DNA of 61,644 bases from Lachnospiraceae bacterium (GTDB lineage: Bacteria > Bacillota > Clostridia > Lachnospirales > Lachnospiraceae), in the NCBI GenBank assembly GCA_015057325.1, contig SVEQ01000015.1:1-61644 (forward strand), written 5' to 3'. This document shows, piece by piece, positions 9,601 through 18,344 of this stretch. The notes beneath the pieces are model-generated. The model was not told where the DNA came from and ran no database searches. It saw only the letters and a list, made by a program, of their open reading frames with translations. Within the stretch, counting starts at the first letter, position 1, and each line of letters opens with the position of its first letter. The translations under genes and the position numbers were made by a program.

Positions 9601-11286
9601 TTAATAATCTTTGATGTTTTTCTTGTCATACTTCTTCATTTTTAAGCGTTCCGTAAAGTCCGCATAAGGCATCGGTTTGTCAAACAGATATCCCTGAATA
9701 AGTTTACATCCAATCTGTCTTAGGAATATAACCTGTTTCCATCTCTCAACACCTTCGGTTATAACCTCAAGGTTAAGTTCATTTGCCATCTTAACTATAT
9801 TGGAAATGACTATCGCATCATTGTCACCGACAAACTCACTGTCAATGAACGATTTGTCAACCTTAAGCACATCTACAGGGAAACTTCGAAGTATTGCAAA
9901 TGACGATACTCCTGTTCCAAAGTCATCAATTGCTGTCTTAATTCCCTGTTCTCTCATCTTTGTCATAAATGTATTAAGCAGTCCCTGCTCCTCATCACTG
10001 GCAGTTTCTGTAAGCTCTATCTCAATATACTTATGATCTATACCAAACTCATCAATCATTCCGATAATCTGATCCGGAAAGTCAGGATTTGCAAGATGTT
10101 TTCTCGACATATTAACTGACGTTCTTACCGGTTCTACGCCTTCCGAAAGCCAAATTCTTATATCATTACAAACCTGCGCAAGCATATATAAATCAAGTTC
10201 ACATACCGAACCATCTGCTTCAATTAACGGAATGAACTTACCCGGCGAAATAACTTCCCCGTCACGTACCCAACGAACAAGGGCCTCTGCGCCGACAATT
10301 CTATATTCGTCGGTTTCAACCTTCGGCTGATAGTATACCTTAAACTCACCATTCTGCAACGCCTCTTTAAAGTGGCTTCTTATTTCCTTATCCTGAATAG
10401 CTTTCTTATTCATCTCCTCCGTGACAAACATATACGGCTTCTTTGTAATATTCTTCGCAGTATTTAACGCGATACTACACTGGCTTATAATGTCACCCAA
10501 ATCTTGGAGAGATTCGCCAATCTCAAACACACCCGTATATGCCGGAATCTCAACTCTTTGTTTGTGCTCATTAATATCTATATGAACGATAACCTGTTCA
10601 ATAAAACTCAAAAACTCTCTGGTTCTTTCCTTATGAACAAGGGCAACAAAATTATCACCACCAAGTCTTGCTACCATTTCATCTTCTAACAGGAATTTTT
10701 TAACCTTCGTTGTGTACTTCTTAAGTATCTCATCAGCATTAGGTTTACCATATTTGAGGTTGACAAGTCCAAATCCCTTTAGATTGAAATAGAACGAATT
10801 AAATGATACCAAAGTGTTCGTCTTATCAAGTTGCTCCGCATAATCAAGAAATCCGTTTGTATTTGGCAGTTTAGTCATATAATCGGTTGTAGCACTCATC
10901 TCAACAAGATTAATCAATCTGTATCTTGCAATATGCCACATATAAACCGTCAACATCATTTCAAGGTCTGCCTTCTCATCATCAGTCCACTGTCTCGCAC
11001 CCTTAAGTCCAACAACAGTAAAGCGCATTAAGCCATCTTCCCCTGTTGTCCTTTCCATAACGTAGGTCATTTTCTCATCTATAGCACCGATTTCAAGATG
11101 GAATTTCACCTCATGCTCGACACGCTCCTCTTGGTACTTAGGACGCTCGACACAATAATAAATTCTCACCTCACCGAATCTGTAAGTACCTGCAAGACAG
11201 AGAAATGCCCGTTTTGATATTTCAAATGTATCATCTTTTTCTGAAAGTTTTGCAACAAAATCTGCAAATTGTTTGTTAGTTCTCAT
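9601..11286 (-). CDS. Degenerate-GGDEF / EAL domain protein, probable c-di-GMP phosphodiesterase
   Basis: 561-residue cytoplasmic protein. Residues 1-130 form an unrecognised, possibly sensory, domain. Residues ~135-290 are a GGDEF domain in which the active-site motif is GGDNF (209-213), so cyclase activity is unlikely and GTP binding may be regulatory. Residues ~305-550 are an EAL domain with the key motifs intact: EALVRW (334-339), SVNMSRKHL (Asn), ELTETA (Glu), IDDFGTG, LKVDKSF, ITEGVE and QGYLFDKP. This predicts hydrolysis of cyclic di-GMP. No membrane segment is present. The gene lies between the HscC-like Hsp70 (33 nt upstream) and purM (16 nt downstream). Confidence 0.93.
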   Translation of the reverse strand: MRTNKQFADFVAKLSEKDDTFEISKRAFLCLAGTYRFGEVRIYYCVERPKYQEERVEHEVKFHLEIGAIDEKMTYVMERTTGEDGLMRFTVVGLKGARQWTDDEKADLEMMLTVYMWHIARYRLINLVEMSATTDYMTKLPNTNGFLDYAEQLDKTNTLVSFNSFYFNLKGFGLVNLKYGKPNADEILKKYTTKVKKFLLEDEMVARLGGDNFVALVHKERTREFLSFIEQVIVHIDINEHKQRVEIPAYTGVFEIGESLQDLGDIISQCSIALNTAKNITKKPYMFVTEEMNKKAIQDKEIRSHFKEALQNGEFKVYYQPKVETDEYRIVGAEALVRWVRDGEVISPGKFIPLIEADGSVCELDLYMLAQVCNDIRIWLSEGVEPVRTSVNMSRKHLANPDFPDQIIGMIDEFGIDHKYIEIELTETASDEEQGLLNTFMTKMREQGIKTAIDDFGTGVSSFAILRSFPVDVLKVDKSFIDSEFVGDNDAIVISNIVKMANELNLEVITEGVERWKQVIFLRQIGCKLIQGYLFDKPMPYADFTERLKMKKYDKKNIKDY

Positions 11287-11319
11287 ATTATTGTCTCCCT
11301 AACTTAATTGTCTTGCTAA

Positions 11320-13005
11320 TCAAATAAAGTCTTCAATAAACTCTTTAAAATCGCGTCGTGCCCCTTCAATAACACTGTCATCTCTGGTATCAAGTGCTTT
11401 CTCAAACTGGCGAAGAGCATATTCAATCTCTTGCCTTGTCATACCAATACTCTCTTCATAAAGACGCTCACCCTTAAGCAATAGAAGTTTATTCTCTTCC
11501 TTATCTCTTGGATGAATCTTAAGATATGAAAGAGTTTCCATTCTTGCCTGAATCTCCTCCTCTGTCATATCTGTTGCATTAGTCTTAATTATCTGCTTTG
11601 TTATAACACCGGTCGAAACAACCTTAATTTCGACCTCTAATATAGAATTAACATCATAAGTATAAGTTACATCAACTGCTTCCTTTCCGGCCTCAGCCTT
11701 AGGAACCTGTATTCTGATTTCTCCAAGCATTACGTTATTCGAGGCAAATCTACTTTCACCCTGAAGTACCTTACACCTAATCTGTGTCTGATTGTCATTA
11801 ACTGTGTATAATCTTTCGGTTCGGCTAGCCGGAATCGTTGTGTTTCTCTCAATGATCGGGCAAAAATGACCTTCCTCAAATCTGCCGTTCTCCTTTTCAA
11901 GAACAACTTCCGTTCCTAATGTAAACGGGCAAACATCTGTAAGAATAACCTCTTTAATGCTATCCTTTCTTTCCTTCATCGCACCCTGTACCGCTGCACC
12001 AAGAGCAACCGCTTCATCAGGATTAATCGAAGTATCCGGAAGATTATGGAATAATTTTCCGACAAACTTACGAATAAATGATAACTTGGTAGCGCCACCT
12101 ACAAGCACTACCCTATCGATATCCTTAAGTCTGATATTAGCATCTGAAAGACTTCTTTTGATAGGTTGTCTAATCTTATCCAACAACTCATCACACGATG
12201 CCTCATACTCATCTATCGAAAGTTTCATCTCGTATGTCTTGTCATTGATAACGCAAGTCATAGTTGATACTCTATCATCGCCAAAACCAATCTTGCATTT
12301 TTCAGCCTGTTTTGTGATGTGTTTTCTTTCTTTTGAAGACAGTTCATATTCTTTTATATCAGGGTTCTTTTCAAAGAATAGTTTCTCTATTATCCCTGTG
12401 AAATCTTCGCCACCAAGATAGTTGTCTCCTGCTACAGCCCTTACTTCTATTATAGAGTCATATAATTCCAGGATTGATACATCAAATGTACCGCCTCCCA
12501 GATCAAAAACAAGAAACTTACCATTGGTGCGATTCTCATACAATCCATATGCAATTGCTGCAGCTGTAGGCTCGCTAATTATTCGTTCAACCTTAAGTCC
12601 CGCAATCTCTCCGGCACGTTTGGTCGCTTTTCTTCTTTCATCATTAAAGTACGCCGGTACACTTATAACCGCTTCGGTCACTTCTTCTTTAAGATAAACC
12701 TCCGCGTCCTCCTTAAGTGCCTTAAGTATCAATGCCGATAATTCTTCGGGAAGAAAACGCTTACCGGACAACTCATAAATCTTAGAACTTCCCATGCTCC
12801 TTTTAAAAACAGACGCAGCTGTGTCCGGATAAAGAAGCATTCTTTCCTTTGCAGTCTCACCTATATATACTTGTCCTTCCTCATCCACACTTACTACGGA
12901 AGGAGTCAGATTGTTACCAAGTCTATTGGGGATAATCTTCGGGCCTTCATCCGTATAATATGAAACGAGGCTGTTGGTTGTACCCAAATCAATTCCTATT
13001 ATCAT
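11320..13005 (-). CDS. hscC: Hsp70-family chaperone, HscC type
   Basis: A 561-residue Hsp70, shorter than DnaK. The nucleotide-binding domain is clear: IGIDLGTTNSLVSYY at the start, VPAYFNDERRKATKRAGEIAG, EPTAAAIAYGL, FDLGGGTFDVSIL and VVLVGGATKL. A substrate-binding beta domain follows (DVCPFTLGTEVV onward), but the alpha-helical lid is reduced, as in E. coli HscC. The gene is downstream of a very large TPR protein with a J-like N-terminus, a pairing that recalls HscC and its dedicated co-chaperones. A terminator-like hairpin (13073-13098) separates them, and a perfect 12-bp palindrome (GGCATATATGCC, 13035-13046) lies 30-41 bp ahead of the start, so independent regulation is possible. A specialised client role is inferred. 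Confidence 0.9.
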   Translation of the reverse strand: MIIGIDLGTTNSLVSYYTDEGPKIIPNRLGNNLTPSVVSVDEEGQVYIGETAKERMLLYPDTAASVFKRSMGSSKIYELSGKRFLPEELSALILKALKEDAEVYLKEEVTEAVISVPAYFNDERRKATKRAGEIAGLKVERIISEPTAAAIAYGLYENRTNGKFLVFDLGGGTFDVSILELYDSIIEVRAVAGDNYLGGEDFTGIIEKLFFEKNPDIKEYELSSKERKHITKQAEKCKIGFGDDRVSTMTCVINDKTYEMKLSIDEYEASCDELLDKIRQPIKRSLSDANIRLKDIDRVVLVGGATKLSFIRKFVGKLFHNLPDTSINPDEAVALGAAVQGAMKERKDSIKEVILTDVCPFTLGTEVVLEKENGRFEEGHFCPIIERNTTIPASRTERLYTVNDNQTQIRCKVLQGESRFASNNVMLGEIRIQVPKAEAGKEAVDVTYTYDVNSILEVEIKVVSTGVITKQIIKTNATDMTEEEIQARMETLSYLKIHPRDKEENKLLLLKGERLYEESIGMTRQEIEYALRQFEKALDTRDDSVIEGARRDFKEFIEDFI

Positions 13006-13066
13006 AATATTTCCTCAATATTTTATTTCAAAAAGGCATATATGCCCATAATCGCCTATATGATAA

Positions 13067-13098
13067 CACAAAAACACAGGAAATACAAATCCTGTGTT
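13067..13098 (-). terminator. Terminator-like hairpin after the TPR/J-like gene
   Basis: AACACAGGA (13073-13081) pairs perfectly with TCCTGTGTT (13090-13098), with an 8-nt loop. The minus-strand 3' side runs into a short T stretch. It lies 42 nt past the stop of the TPR protein gene and upstream of hscC, so it may end or attenuate that transcript. Confidence 0.55.
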
Positions 13099-13140
13099 AA
13101 TGTTTTTTCATATAGTATGTAATTTGCGTTAAATATCATC

Positions 13141-16100
13141 TTATTTCTTTATTGAACGTAAATGTCTGGATGCTTCCGGATAAAATCCCTTTAATTCGAT
13201 TGCTTTTTCATACAATGCGACAGCCTCTTCATTTTTGCCCAGCGCCTCATATATAAGACCTTTTCCATAATGATACTCGAAACAATCCGTACATTCGCAC
13301 ACAACGCACAAATGACATTCCTTAATTCTCTCTACATAATTTAATGCTTCTTTTGGCTCTCCACTTGCAAGTTTCATCATTGCAAGGTTGTACAGATAAA
13401 TCGGATTGTATCTCTTATCCCTAAGGACACCATTTATTCCACCGTTCTTGTCCTTAAGATGTCTTACATAAGCCTGTGCGGCAATCTTGGCTCTTGCGGT
13501 ATTACCTATTTCGTAGTATACAAGTGCAGTCTTATACTCCAAACTTTCAAGCAAATCCTTATCCTTTTGGGATATCTTGGTTCTTATATAATCGACAAGT
13601 TTTTTTGCCTTATCCATATATCCTTCTTCGTAATAATAATCCACAAGTTCAAGCATAGGTTTTGCAGAAAGCGAAGGTTTGAAAACACTTTTCCATCGCT
13701 TCTCAATTTTGCCAAAATACTTCTCTGCACTATCTTTATCTCCTGCTTTTCTATACACATTGGCAAGATCCGCATACAACTTAAGCAGTTTATTTTCAGA
13801 CTTGATGCGTTCCGGATTACCGCTTGTAATATTTCCTAAAAGTTTCGCACCACTCACATCTTCTTTGGCATCTTTAATATGAGCCTCGTAAAGTGCTATC
13901 GCCTTATCAAATGCCTTTTGATTACAATGCATTTTGGCAACTTCTCTCCATAAACCACTCTGCCTTGGAAACTTTTGCATAATTGTGTTATAAGTCTTTA
14001 TCGCCTCATCATATTCCCCCAAAACAGCATAGCATTCTGCCATATTAAGATATGGTAAATGTTCCCTGTCCGGATCAATTTCAATCGCCTTTTTAAGATA
14101 AGGAATTGCTTCCTCCATTCTTCTTAATTTAAGAAGCGCACATCCCAAATTATTGTATGCATAATAGGCAGTTTCATCAAGTTCTATAGCCTTTCTGCAA
14201 TCTTCTACCGCTTCGTCTAATCTATACACATCGATATCAAGATTACCGCGTTCCACGTATCCTTCCGCAGCTCCTGTAAGTTCAATATACTCCGTAGCAA
14301 ATCTTATTCCCTTTTCAACGAGATCAAGATCGTTATTTCTGTTAGATAAGAAACTGTACAAAAACATCAAGCGTCGTACCACTATATGATACTTACTATC
14401 TGCCTCATATGCCGCCTCATAATTATTTAAAGCCTCATCATACTGTCCCATTCTTTCATAACAAAAGCCAAGACGCGTTTGAGAAAAAGGTGATGGTTCT
14501 AATTTATAGATACGCTTACATATTTGCAATGCATCCGCACATCTGTCTCCACCTTTCGCACTTCCTCTGTTAAGAATATCTACCTTCAAATTAAGAAGTG
14601 ATATGTTGTCATTTTCCTTTTTGAGATATTCATCTATAACCTTAAGTGCTTTTGCTTCCTCATTCATATCCCAAAGGATAATTGCATGTTCCCTAACCAA
14701 ATCTTCATATTTTTCAATGTCAGAAGGCTCCTCATCTGTACGCTCATTTATAGTCTTTTTAAGACTTATTATTTCATCAAGAACAGCACCTAACTTATTT
14801 CTGTCAAAGTCCTTATAATGATTGACTCTGATTTCATAGAGTTTTAATGAGTCGCTTTCTATCCCTACTTCTTTTGCATTCTCAATAACATGTTCAACAT
14901 CATCATACTGTTCAAAAGCATAGAAAACCTCCGCAGCATAAATGTAGGGCTGTGCGTACTCCGGATAAATGTCCATACACGCAAAATAATCATCTATGAC
15001 CTCTTTGGCATTCCGTAATTTGTAATTAGCCTTCTGTCTATGTACGTACGCAGGGAAGAATCCAGAGTCTATCTCCATAATCTCACTGCATTTATCAATA
15101 CATTTTTCGTAGTTTTCGTCTTCTAAATAGAAACGTGCAAGTTGTTCCATATATGAAAGCGCAACTAATCTGTTGTGTTCTTCCTCAATAGAGGTTTCTA
15201 TATAAGAAACAGCTTCTTCACGATACTTATTAAAATCGCCGCCTTCTTCCTTGCTCTTGGCATACTTAATCTCCCATATACAAACACCAAGTGAAAAATG
15301 AGCAAGCGACAGACGGTTTTTCCTTTTCTTCATCTCTTTAGATCCGTCATCAACACTTTCTTCTATCATCGCAAGCCACTTGTATGCCCATGGAAGAGCA
15401 AGTTCGTACTTCTCTGCAGCAAGATACAACCTGCAGCGAAGATTGATATAGTCATACATATCTTCTTCGTTATACGAATCCATAAGACCGATTCCTTCAT
15501 CAAACTTGCGTTGCTGATAATAGCACCAGCCAAGTTTGATGGCAATTTCCACATTATTGTCTTCTTCAAGCCTCTTGGTATAGTTTTTAACAAGGGTATC
15601 ATTTACAACATCAAGAAGGGCTAAACTATCAACGTCCTGAACACGTTCTTCAAGAATGTCCTCAAGAACCTCTTTGGCATTTTCATAGTCACCCTCTACG
15701 ATTTCGCATTTTGCAAGACCTAACATCGCACTGTAGTTACTCTCGTCATTTTCCACCAGTTCACTATACACTTCTCGAGCATTATCAGTCTTACCGTTAG
15801 CCAACAACGCCTCAGCATATAATCTGTGTATGTACAAATTGGAAGAATATTCCATATCCAAATCTTCCATTATCGATAACGCTTTGTGGCGATATTTCTT
15901 TTTTTCTTCATCAGATATATCATCGTCTTCTTCTTTTATTGTCAGTACATCAAGTTCACCGGCATGAAGCAGATTAATATATGCTTTCTCAACTTCCACA
16001 TACGGATGAGTAAGCGAATAATCTTCAAGTTCTGATAATGCCTTGTCTATCGCAGTAAAGTTTCTATCCTCCTCAAGCGACTTAAGTTCGTACAACTTAT

Positions 16101-16659
16101 TGATAAACTCATCAACATTATCCGTTGTATCCCCGTCAAACAAATCATAGTCTATAAATGATAAATGTTTAGCCTGCCATAAAACATAGTTTAAGAAGTT
16201 TTCCGGAAAACGCTCTTTTAACTGTTCGTAACAACCCGAGTAGTCAAATCTTTTATCTATAAGTTGCCATATCTTCTGTGGAAGATTTGAATGTGACATC
16301 AAAAAGACAAGAAGTTTTTCTCCGGCCTCCAATTCGGTATCTAAATCGTCACACAAAGAGGATTTGAAAACAGCTTCCCATTTACTCTCATCTCTTCTAA
16401 ATGCAACATCATTATAAATCTTTTCTATTTCATCTATCCATTTATCGACATCGCTTTTCTTCTCATCAGAACTATCTTCTTCTTTGTCCCCCTCATCCGG
16501 GTTTGCAGCATAAGCCAAAGCCTCCTCATAAGCACGTCGAAGCTTCATAAATCCTTCCTGATCATCTTCAGGGTTGACACTTTTTAATTTCTCATGATAA
16601 GCGTTTCTTATTAATTCCTCATTATCTGTTTTTTCTATTCCCAAAGTCTTCCAAATCAT
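13141..16659 (-). CDS. Large TPR protein with degenerate J-like N-terminus
   Basis: 1172-residue soluble protein. I place the start at the ATG at 16659 because GGAGG lies seven bases upstream; a 12-codon upstream extension has no such site. Residues 1-50 (MIWKTLGIEKTDNEELIRNAY onward, then VNPEDDQEGFMKLRRAYEEAL) look like a J domain, but the HPD tripeptide that stimulates Hsp70 is absent, replaced around the NPEDD segment. Such J-like starts are known for the HscC partners DjlB/DjlC type. The rest is many tetratricopeptide repeats in two blocks (~230-560 and ~600-1170), with a Cys/His cluster near the C-terminus (CHLCVVCECTDCFEYH) that could bind zinc. Directly downstream is an HscC-type Hsp70, so it is probably a substrate-recruiting co-chaperone. 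That role is inference. Confidence 0.85.
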   Translation of the reverse strand: MIWKTLGIEKTDNEELIRNAYHEKLKSVNPEDDQEGFMKLRRAYEEALAYAANPDEGDKEEDSSDEKKSDVDKWIDEIEKIYNDVAFRRDESKWEAVFKSSLCDDLDTELEAGEKLLVFLMSHSNLPQKIWQLIDKRFDYSGCYEQLKERFPENFLNYVLWQAKHLSFIDYDLFDGDTTDNVDEFINKLYELKSLEEDRNFTAIDKALSELEDYSLTHPYVEVEKAYINLLHAGELDVLTIKEEDDDISDEEKKKYRHKALSIMEDLDMEYSSNLYIHRLYAEALLANGKTDNAREVYSELVENDESNYSAMLGLAKCEIVEGDYENAKEVLEDILEERVQDVDSLALLDVVNDTLVKNYTKRLEEDNNVEIAIKLGWCYYQQRKFDEGIGLMDSYNEEDMYDYINLRCRLYLAAEKYELALPWAYKWLAMIEESVDDGSKEMKKRKNRLSLAHFSLGVCIWEIKYAKSKEEGGDFNKYREEAVSYIETSIEEEHNRLVALSYMEQLARFYLEDENYEKCIDKCSEIMEIDSGFFPAYVHRQKANYKLRNAKEVIDDYFACMDIYPEYAQPYIYAAEVFYAFEQYDDVEHVIENAKEVGIESDSLKLYEIRVNHYKDFDRNKLGAVLDEIISLKKTINERTDEEPSDIEKYEDLVREHAIILWDMNEEAKALKVIDEYLKKENDNISLLNLKVDILNRGSAKGGDRCADALQICKRIYKLEPSPFSQTRLGFCYERMGQYDEALNNYEAAYEADSKYHIVVRRLMFLYSFLSNRNNDLDLVEKGIRFATEYIELTGAAEGYVERGNLDIDVYRLDEAVEDCRKAIELDETAYYAYNNLGCALLKLRRMEEAIPYLKKAIEIDPDREHLPYLNMAECYAVLGEYDEAIKTYNTIMQKFPRQSGLWREVAKMHCNQKAFDKAIALYEAHIKDAKEDVSGAKLLGNITSGNPERIKSENKLLKLYADLANVYRKAGDKDSAEKYFGKIEKRWKSVFKPSLSAKPMLELVDYYYEEGYMDKAKKLVDYIRTKISQKDKDLLESLEYKTALVYYEIGNTARAKIAAQAYVRHLKDKNGGINGVLRDKRYNPIYLYNLAMMKLASGEPKEALNYVERIKECHLCVVCECTDCFEYHYGKGLIYEALGKNEEAVALYEKAIELKGFYPEASRHLRSIKK

Positions 16660-16683
16660 AGTATATCCTCCATAACATGTAAG

Positions 16684-16713
16684 ATTATAACACAAAACTA
16701 AAATTAATGTGGA
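16684..16713 (-). promoter_or_regulatory. Predicted promoter of the TPR/J-like gene
   Basis: On the minus strand a perfect TATAAT (16684-16689) has TCCACA (16708-16713) 18 bp upstream. It lies 25 bp before the chosen ATG and diverges from the purC promoter. Confidence 0.4.
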
Positions 16714-16720
16714 AAAAGAC

Positions 16721-16749
16721 TTGATTTTTACATAAAAATCATCTATCCT
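16721..16749 (+). promoter_or_regulatory. Predicted purC promoter
   Basis: TTGATT (16721-16726) and TATCCT (16744-16749) are separated by 17 bp, 29 bp upstream of the purC ATG, and followed by AAGGAGGT. The leader is too short to hold a purine riboswitch. Confidence 0.55.
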
Positions 16750-16778
16750 TATCGTGTTTCTTAAGGAGGTAAATAACT

Positions 16779-17663
16779 ATGAATTCTAATGAAATGAAAC
16801 CAATTAAAGAAGGAAAAGTTCGCGAGATTTATGATAACGGTGACAGCCTTATCATGGTTGCGACAGACAGAATCAGTTGTTTTGATGTAATCTTAAAAAA
16901 CACTATTCACAAGAAAGGAACCGTTCTTACAAAAATGTCAAAGTTCTGGTTCGAGATGACAGAGGATATTCTTCCTAACCACATGATATCCGCTGATGTT
17001 AAAGATATGCCTGAGTTCTTCAGACAAGAACGTTTTGACGGAAACAGTATGATGTGCAGAAAACTTAACATGCTTCCTATCGAGTGTATCGTACGAGGAT
17101 ATATTACAGGAAGTGGTTGGGCAAGTTACAAAGAAAACGGAACAGTATGCGGCATTAAACTTCCGGAAGGTCTTAAGGAATCTGACAAGCTTCCCGAACC
17201 TATATACACTCCTTCAACTAAGGCAGAAATTGGTGATCATGATGAAAATATATCTTATGAGCAGAGTATCGAGCATTTAGAGAAGTTCTTCCCCGGCAAA
17301 GGTAAAGAATATGCCGAGAAGCTTAAGGACTACACTATTGCTCTTTACAAGAAATGTGCAGACTATGCTCTTACAAAAGGAATTATTATAGCAGATACCA
17401 AGTTTGAGTTCGGACTTGATGAGGACGGCAATATCGTACTTGGTGACGAAATGCTTACACCTGACAGTTCTCGTTTCTGGCCTGCAGACGTATACGAACC
17501 GGGACATGGTCAGCCATCATTTGACAAGCAGTTTGCAAGAGACTGGTTAAAGGCTAACGAGGGCAAACATGATTGGGAACTTCCTGAAGATGTTGCTCAG
17601 AAGACTATTGATATTTACCTTGAGGGTTACGAGAAATTAACTGGAAAGAAAATAGACGAATAA
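16779..17663 (+). CDS. purC: Phosphoribosylaminoimidazole-succinocarboxamide synthase (SAICAR synthetase)
   Basis: Joins CAIR and aspartate using ATP in purine synthesis. The 294-residue product matches the longer SAICAR synthetase type: EGKVREIYDNGDSLIMVATDRISCFDV at the start, IECIVRGYITGSGWASY in the middle, IADTKFEFGLDEDGNIVLGDE with the conserved metal/substrate residues, and a C-terminal LTPDSSRFWPADVY. AAGGAGGT lies upstream of the ATG. It is the only purine gene on the plus strand here and ends at a terminator shared with the convergent purE, the enzyme acting one step earlier. Confidence 0.97.
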   Translation: MNSNEMKPIKEGKVREIYDNGDSLIMVATDRISCFDVILKNTIHKKGTVLTKMSKFWFEMTEDILPNHMISADVKDMPEFFRQERFDGNSMMCRKLNMLPIECIVRGYITGSGWASYKENGTVCGIKLPEGLKESDKLPEPIYTPSTKAEIGDHDENISYEQSIEHLEKFFPGKGKEYAEKLKDYTIALYKKCADYALTKGIIIADTKFEFGLDEDGNIVLGDEMLTPDSSRFWPADVYEPGHGQPSFDKQFARDWLKANEGKHDWELPEDVAQKTIDIYLEGYEKLTGKKIDE

Positions 17664-17670
17664 AACAACA

Positions 17671-17701
17671 GGCAGATGTCTTTGACATCTGCCTTATTTT
17701 T
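17671..17701 (+). terminator. Terminator between convergent purC and purE
   Basis: GGCAGATGTC (17671-17680) pairs with GACATCTGCC (17684-17693), a 10-bp stem with a 3-nt loop, followed by TTATTTTTA on the plus strand. The T run overlaps the purE stop codon. The minus-strand tail (TGTTGTTTTA) is weaker, so it acts mainly for purC. Confidence 0.85.
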
Positions 17702-18188
17702 ATGAGAATCTTGCGACTACTTCTTCGTTTGCTTTCATTGCTGCTTCTTCCATGGCTTTTCTATCATTAAGAAGTGCATTTCTGATTTCTTCATGTTTAA
17801 TTCCTAATATCTGTAATGCAAGGTATGCCGCATTCTTACTTCCGTTGATTGCTACTGTTGCAACCGGTATTCCTGAAGGCATCTGAACTATCGACATGAG
17901 TGCATCCATTCCATCAAGAACCGAACCCGAAAGAGGAACTCCTATTACAGGAAGAACTGTCTGAGAAGCAACCACTCCCGGAAGTGCTGCCGCCATTCCT
18001 GCTGCAGTAATAACTACTTCTGTTCCATCCTCGTTAATTTCCTTCATGAAGTCCGAAAGTCCTGCATGTGCTCTATGAGCAGAAAGACATCTAACCTCGA
18101 CTTTAACACCATAATTTTTGAGAATCTCTACTGCCGGTTCAACCTTGGTTAAATCACTTGTCGAACCCATTATAATTGCAACCTTCAT
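17700..18188 (-). CDS. purE: N5-carboxyaminoimidazole ribonucleotide mutase
   Basis: Class I PurE converts N5-CAIR to CAIR. The 162-residue protein contains the start IIMGSTSDLTKVEPA, the active-site loop RCLSAHRAHAGLSDFM with the essential His, and VVITAAGMAAALPGVVASQTVLPVIGVP. These are diagnostic of PurE. No purK gene is in the window. It converges with purC and has its own promoter in the divergent region to the right. Confidence 0.96.
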   Translation of the reverse strand: MKVAIIMGSTSDLTKVEPAVEILKNYGVKVEVRCLSAHRAHAGLSDFMKEINEDGTEVVITAAGMAAALPGVVASQTVLPVIGVPLSGSVLDGMDALMSIVQMPSGIPVATVAINGSKNAAYLALQILGIKHEEIRNALLNDRKAMEEAAMKANEEVVARFS

Positions 18189-18235
18189 AACGTCTCCTTT
18201 TCCTTATGTAAGATTATACTTATATTAACAGGTAG

Positions 18236-18244
18236 AGTATATCA
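18236..18244 (-). promoter_or_regulatory. Extended -10 promoter of purE
   Basis: On the minus strand TGATATACT (18236-18244) is a TGn-extended -10 element; the -35 region is a T run without a good match. It lies about 48 bp upstream of the purE start. Confidence 0.4.
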
Positions 18245-18281
18245 CACTCATTTACAAAAAAACAGATAGAACTTACTTAAT

Positions 18282-18310
18282 TTTACAAATATTTTACCTG
18301 GTGATATAAT
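18282..18310 (+). promoter_or_regulatory. Strong predicted promoter of the secreted NlpC/P60 gene
   Basis: TTTACA (18282-18287), a 17-bp spacer and a perfect TATAAT (18305-18310) preceded by TGa (extended -10). It lies 35 bp before the ATG, which has CAGGAGGA upstream. It overlaps no visible operator. Confidence 0.75.
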
Positions 18311-18344
18311 CATTCTTATAATAATAAACACAGGAGGACTTACC

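Noticed and set aside
16660-16778. Purine riboswitch ahead of purC
   Set aside because: The leader after the predicted promoter is under 30 nt and lacks the conserved three-way junction.
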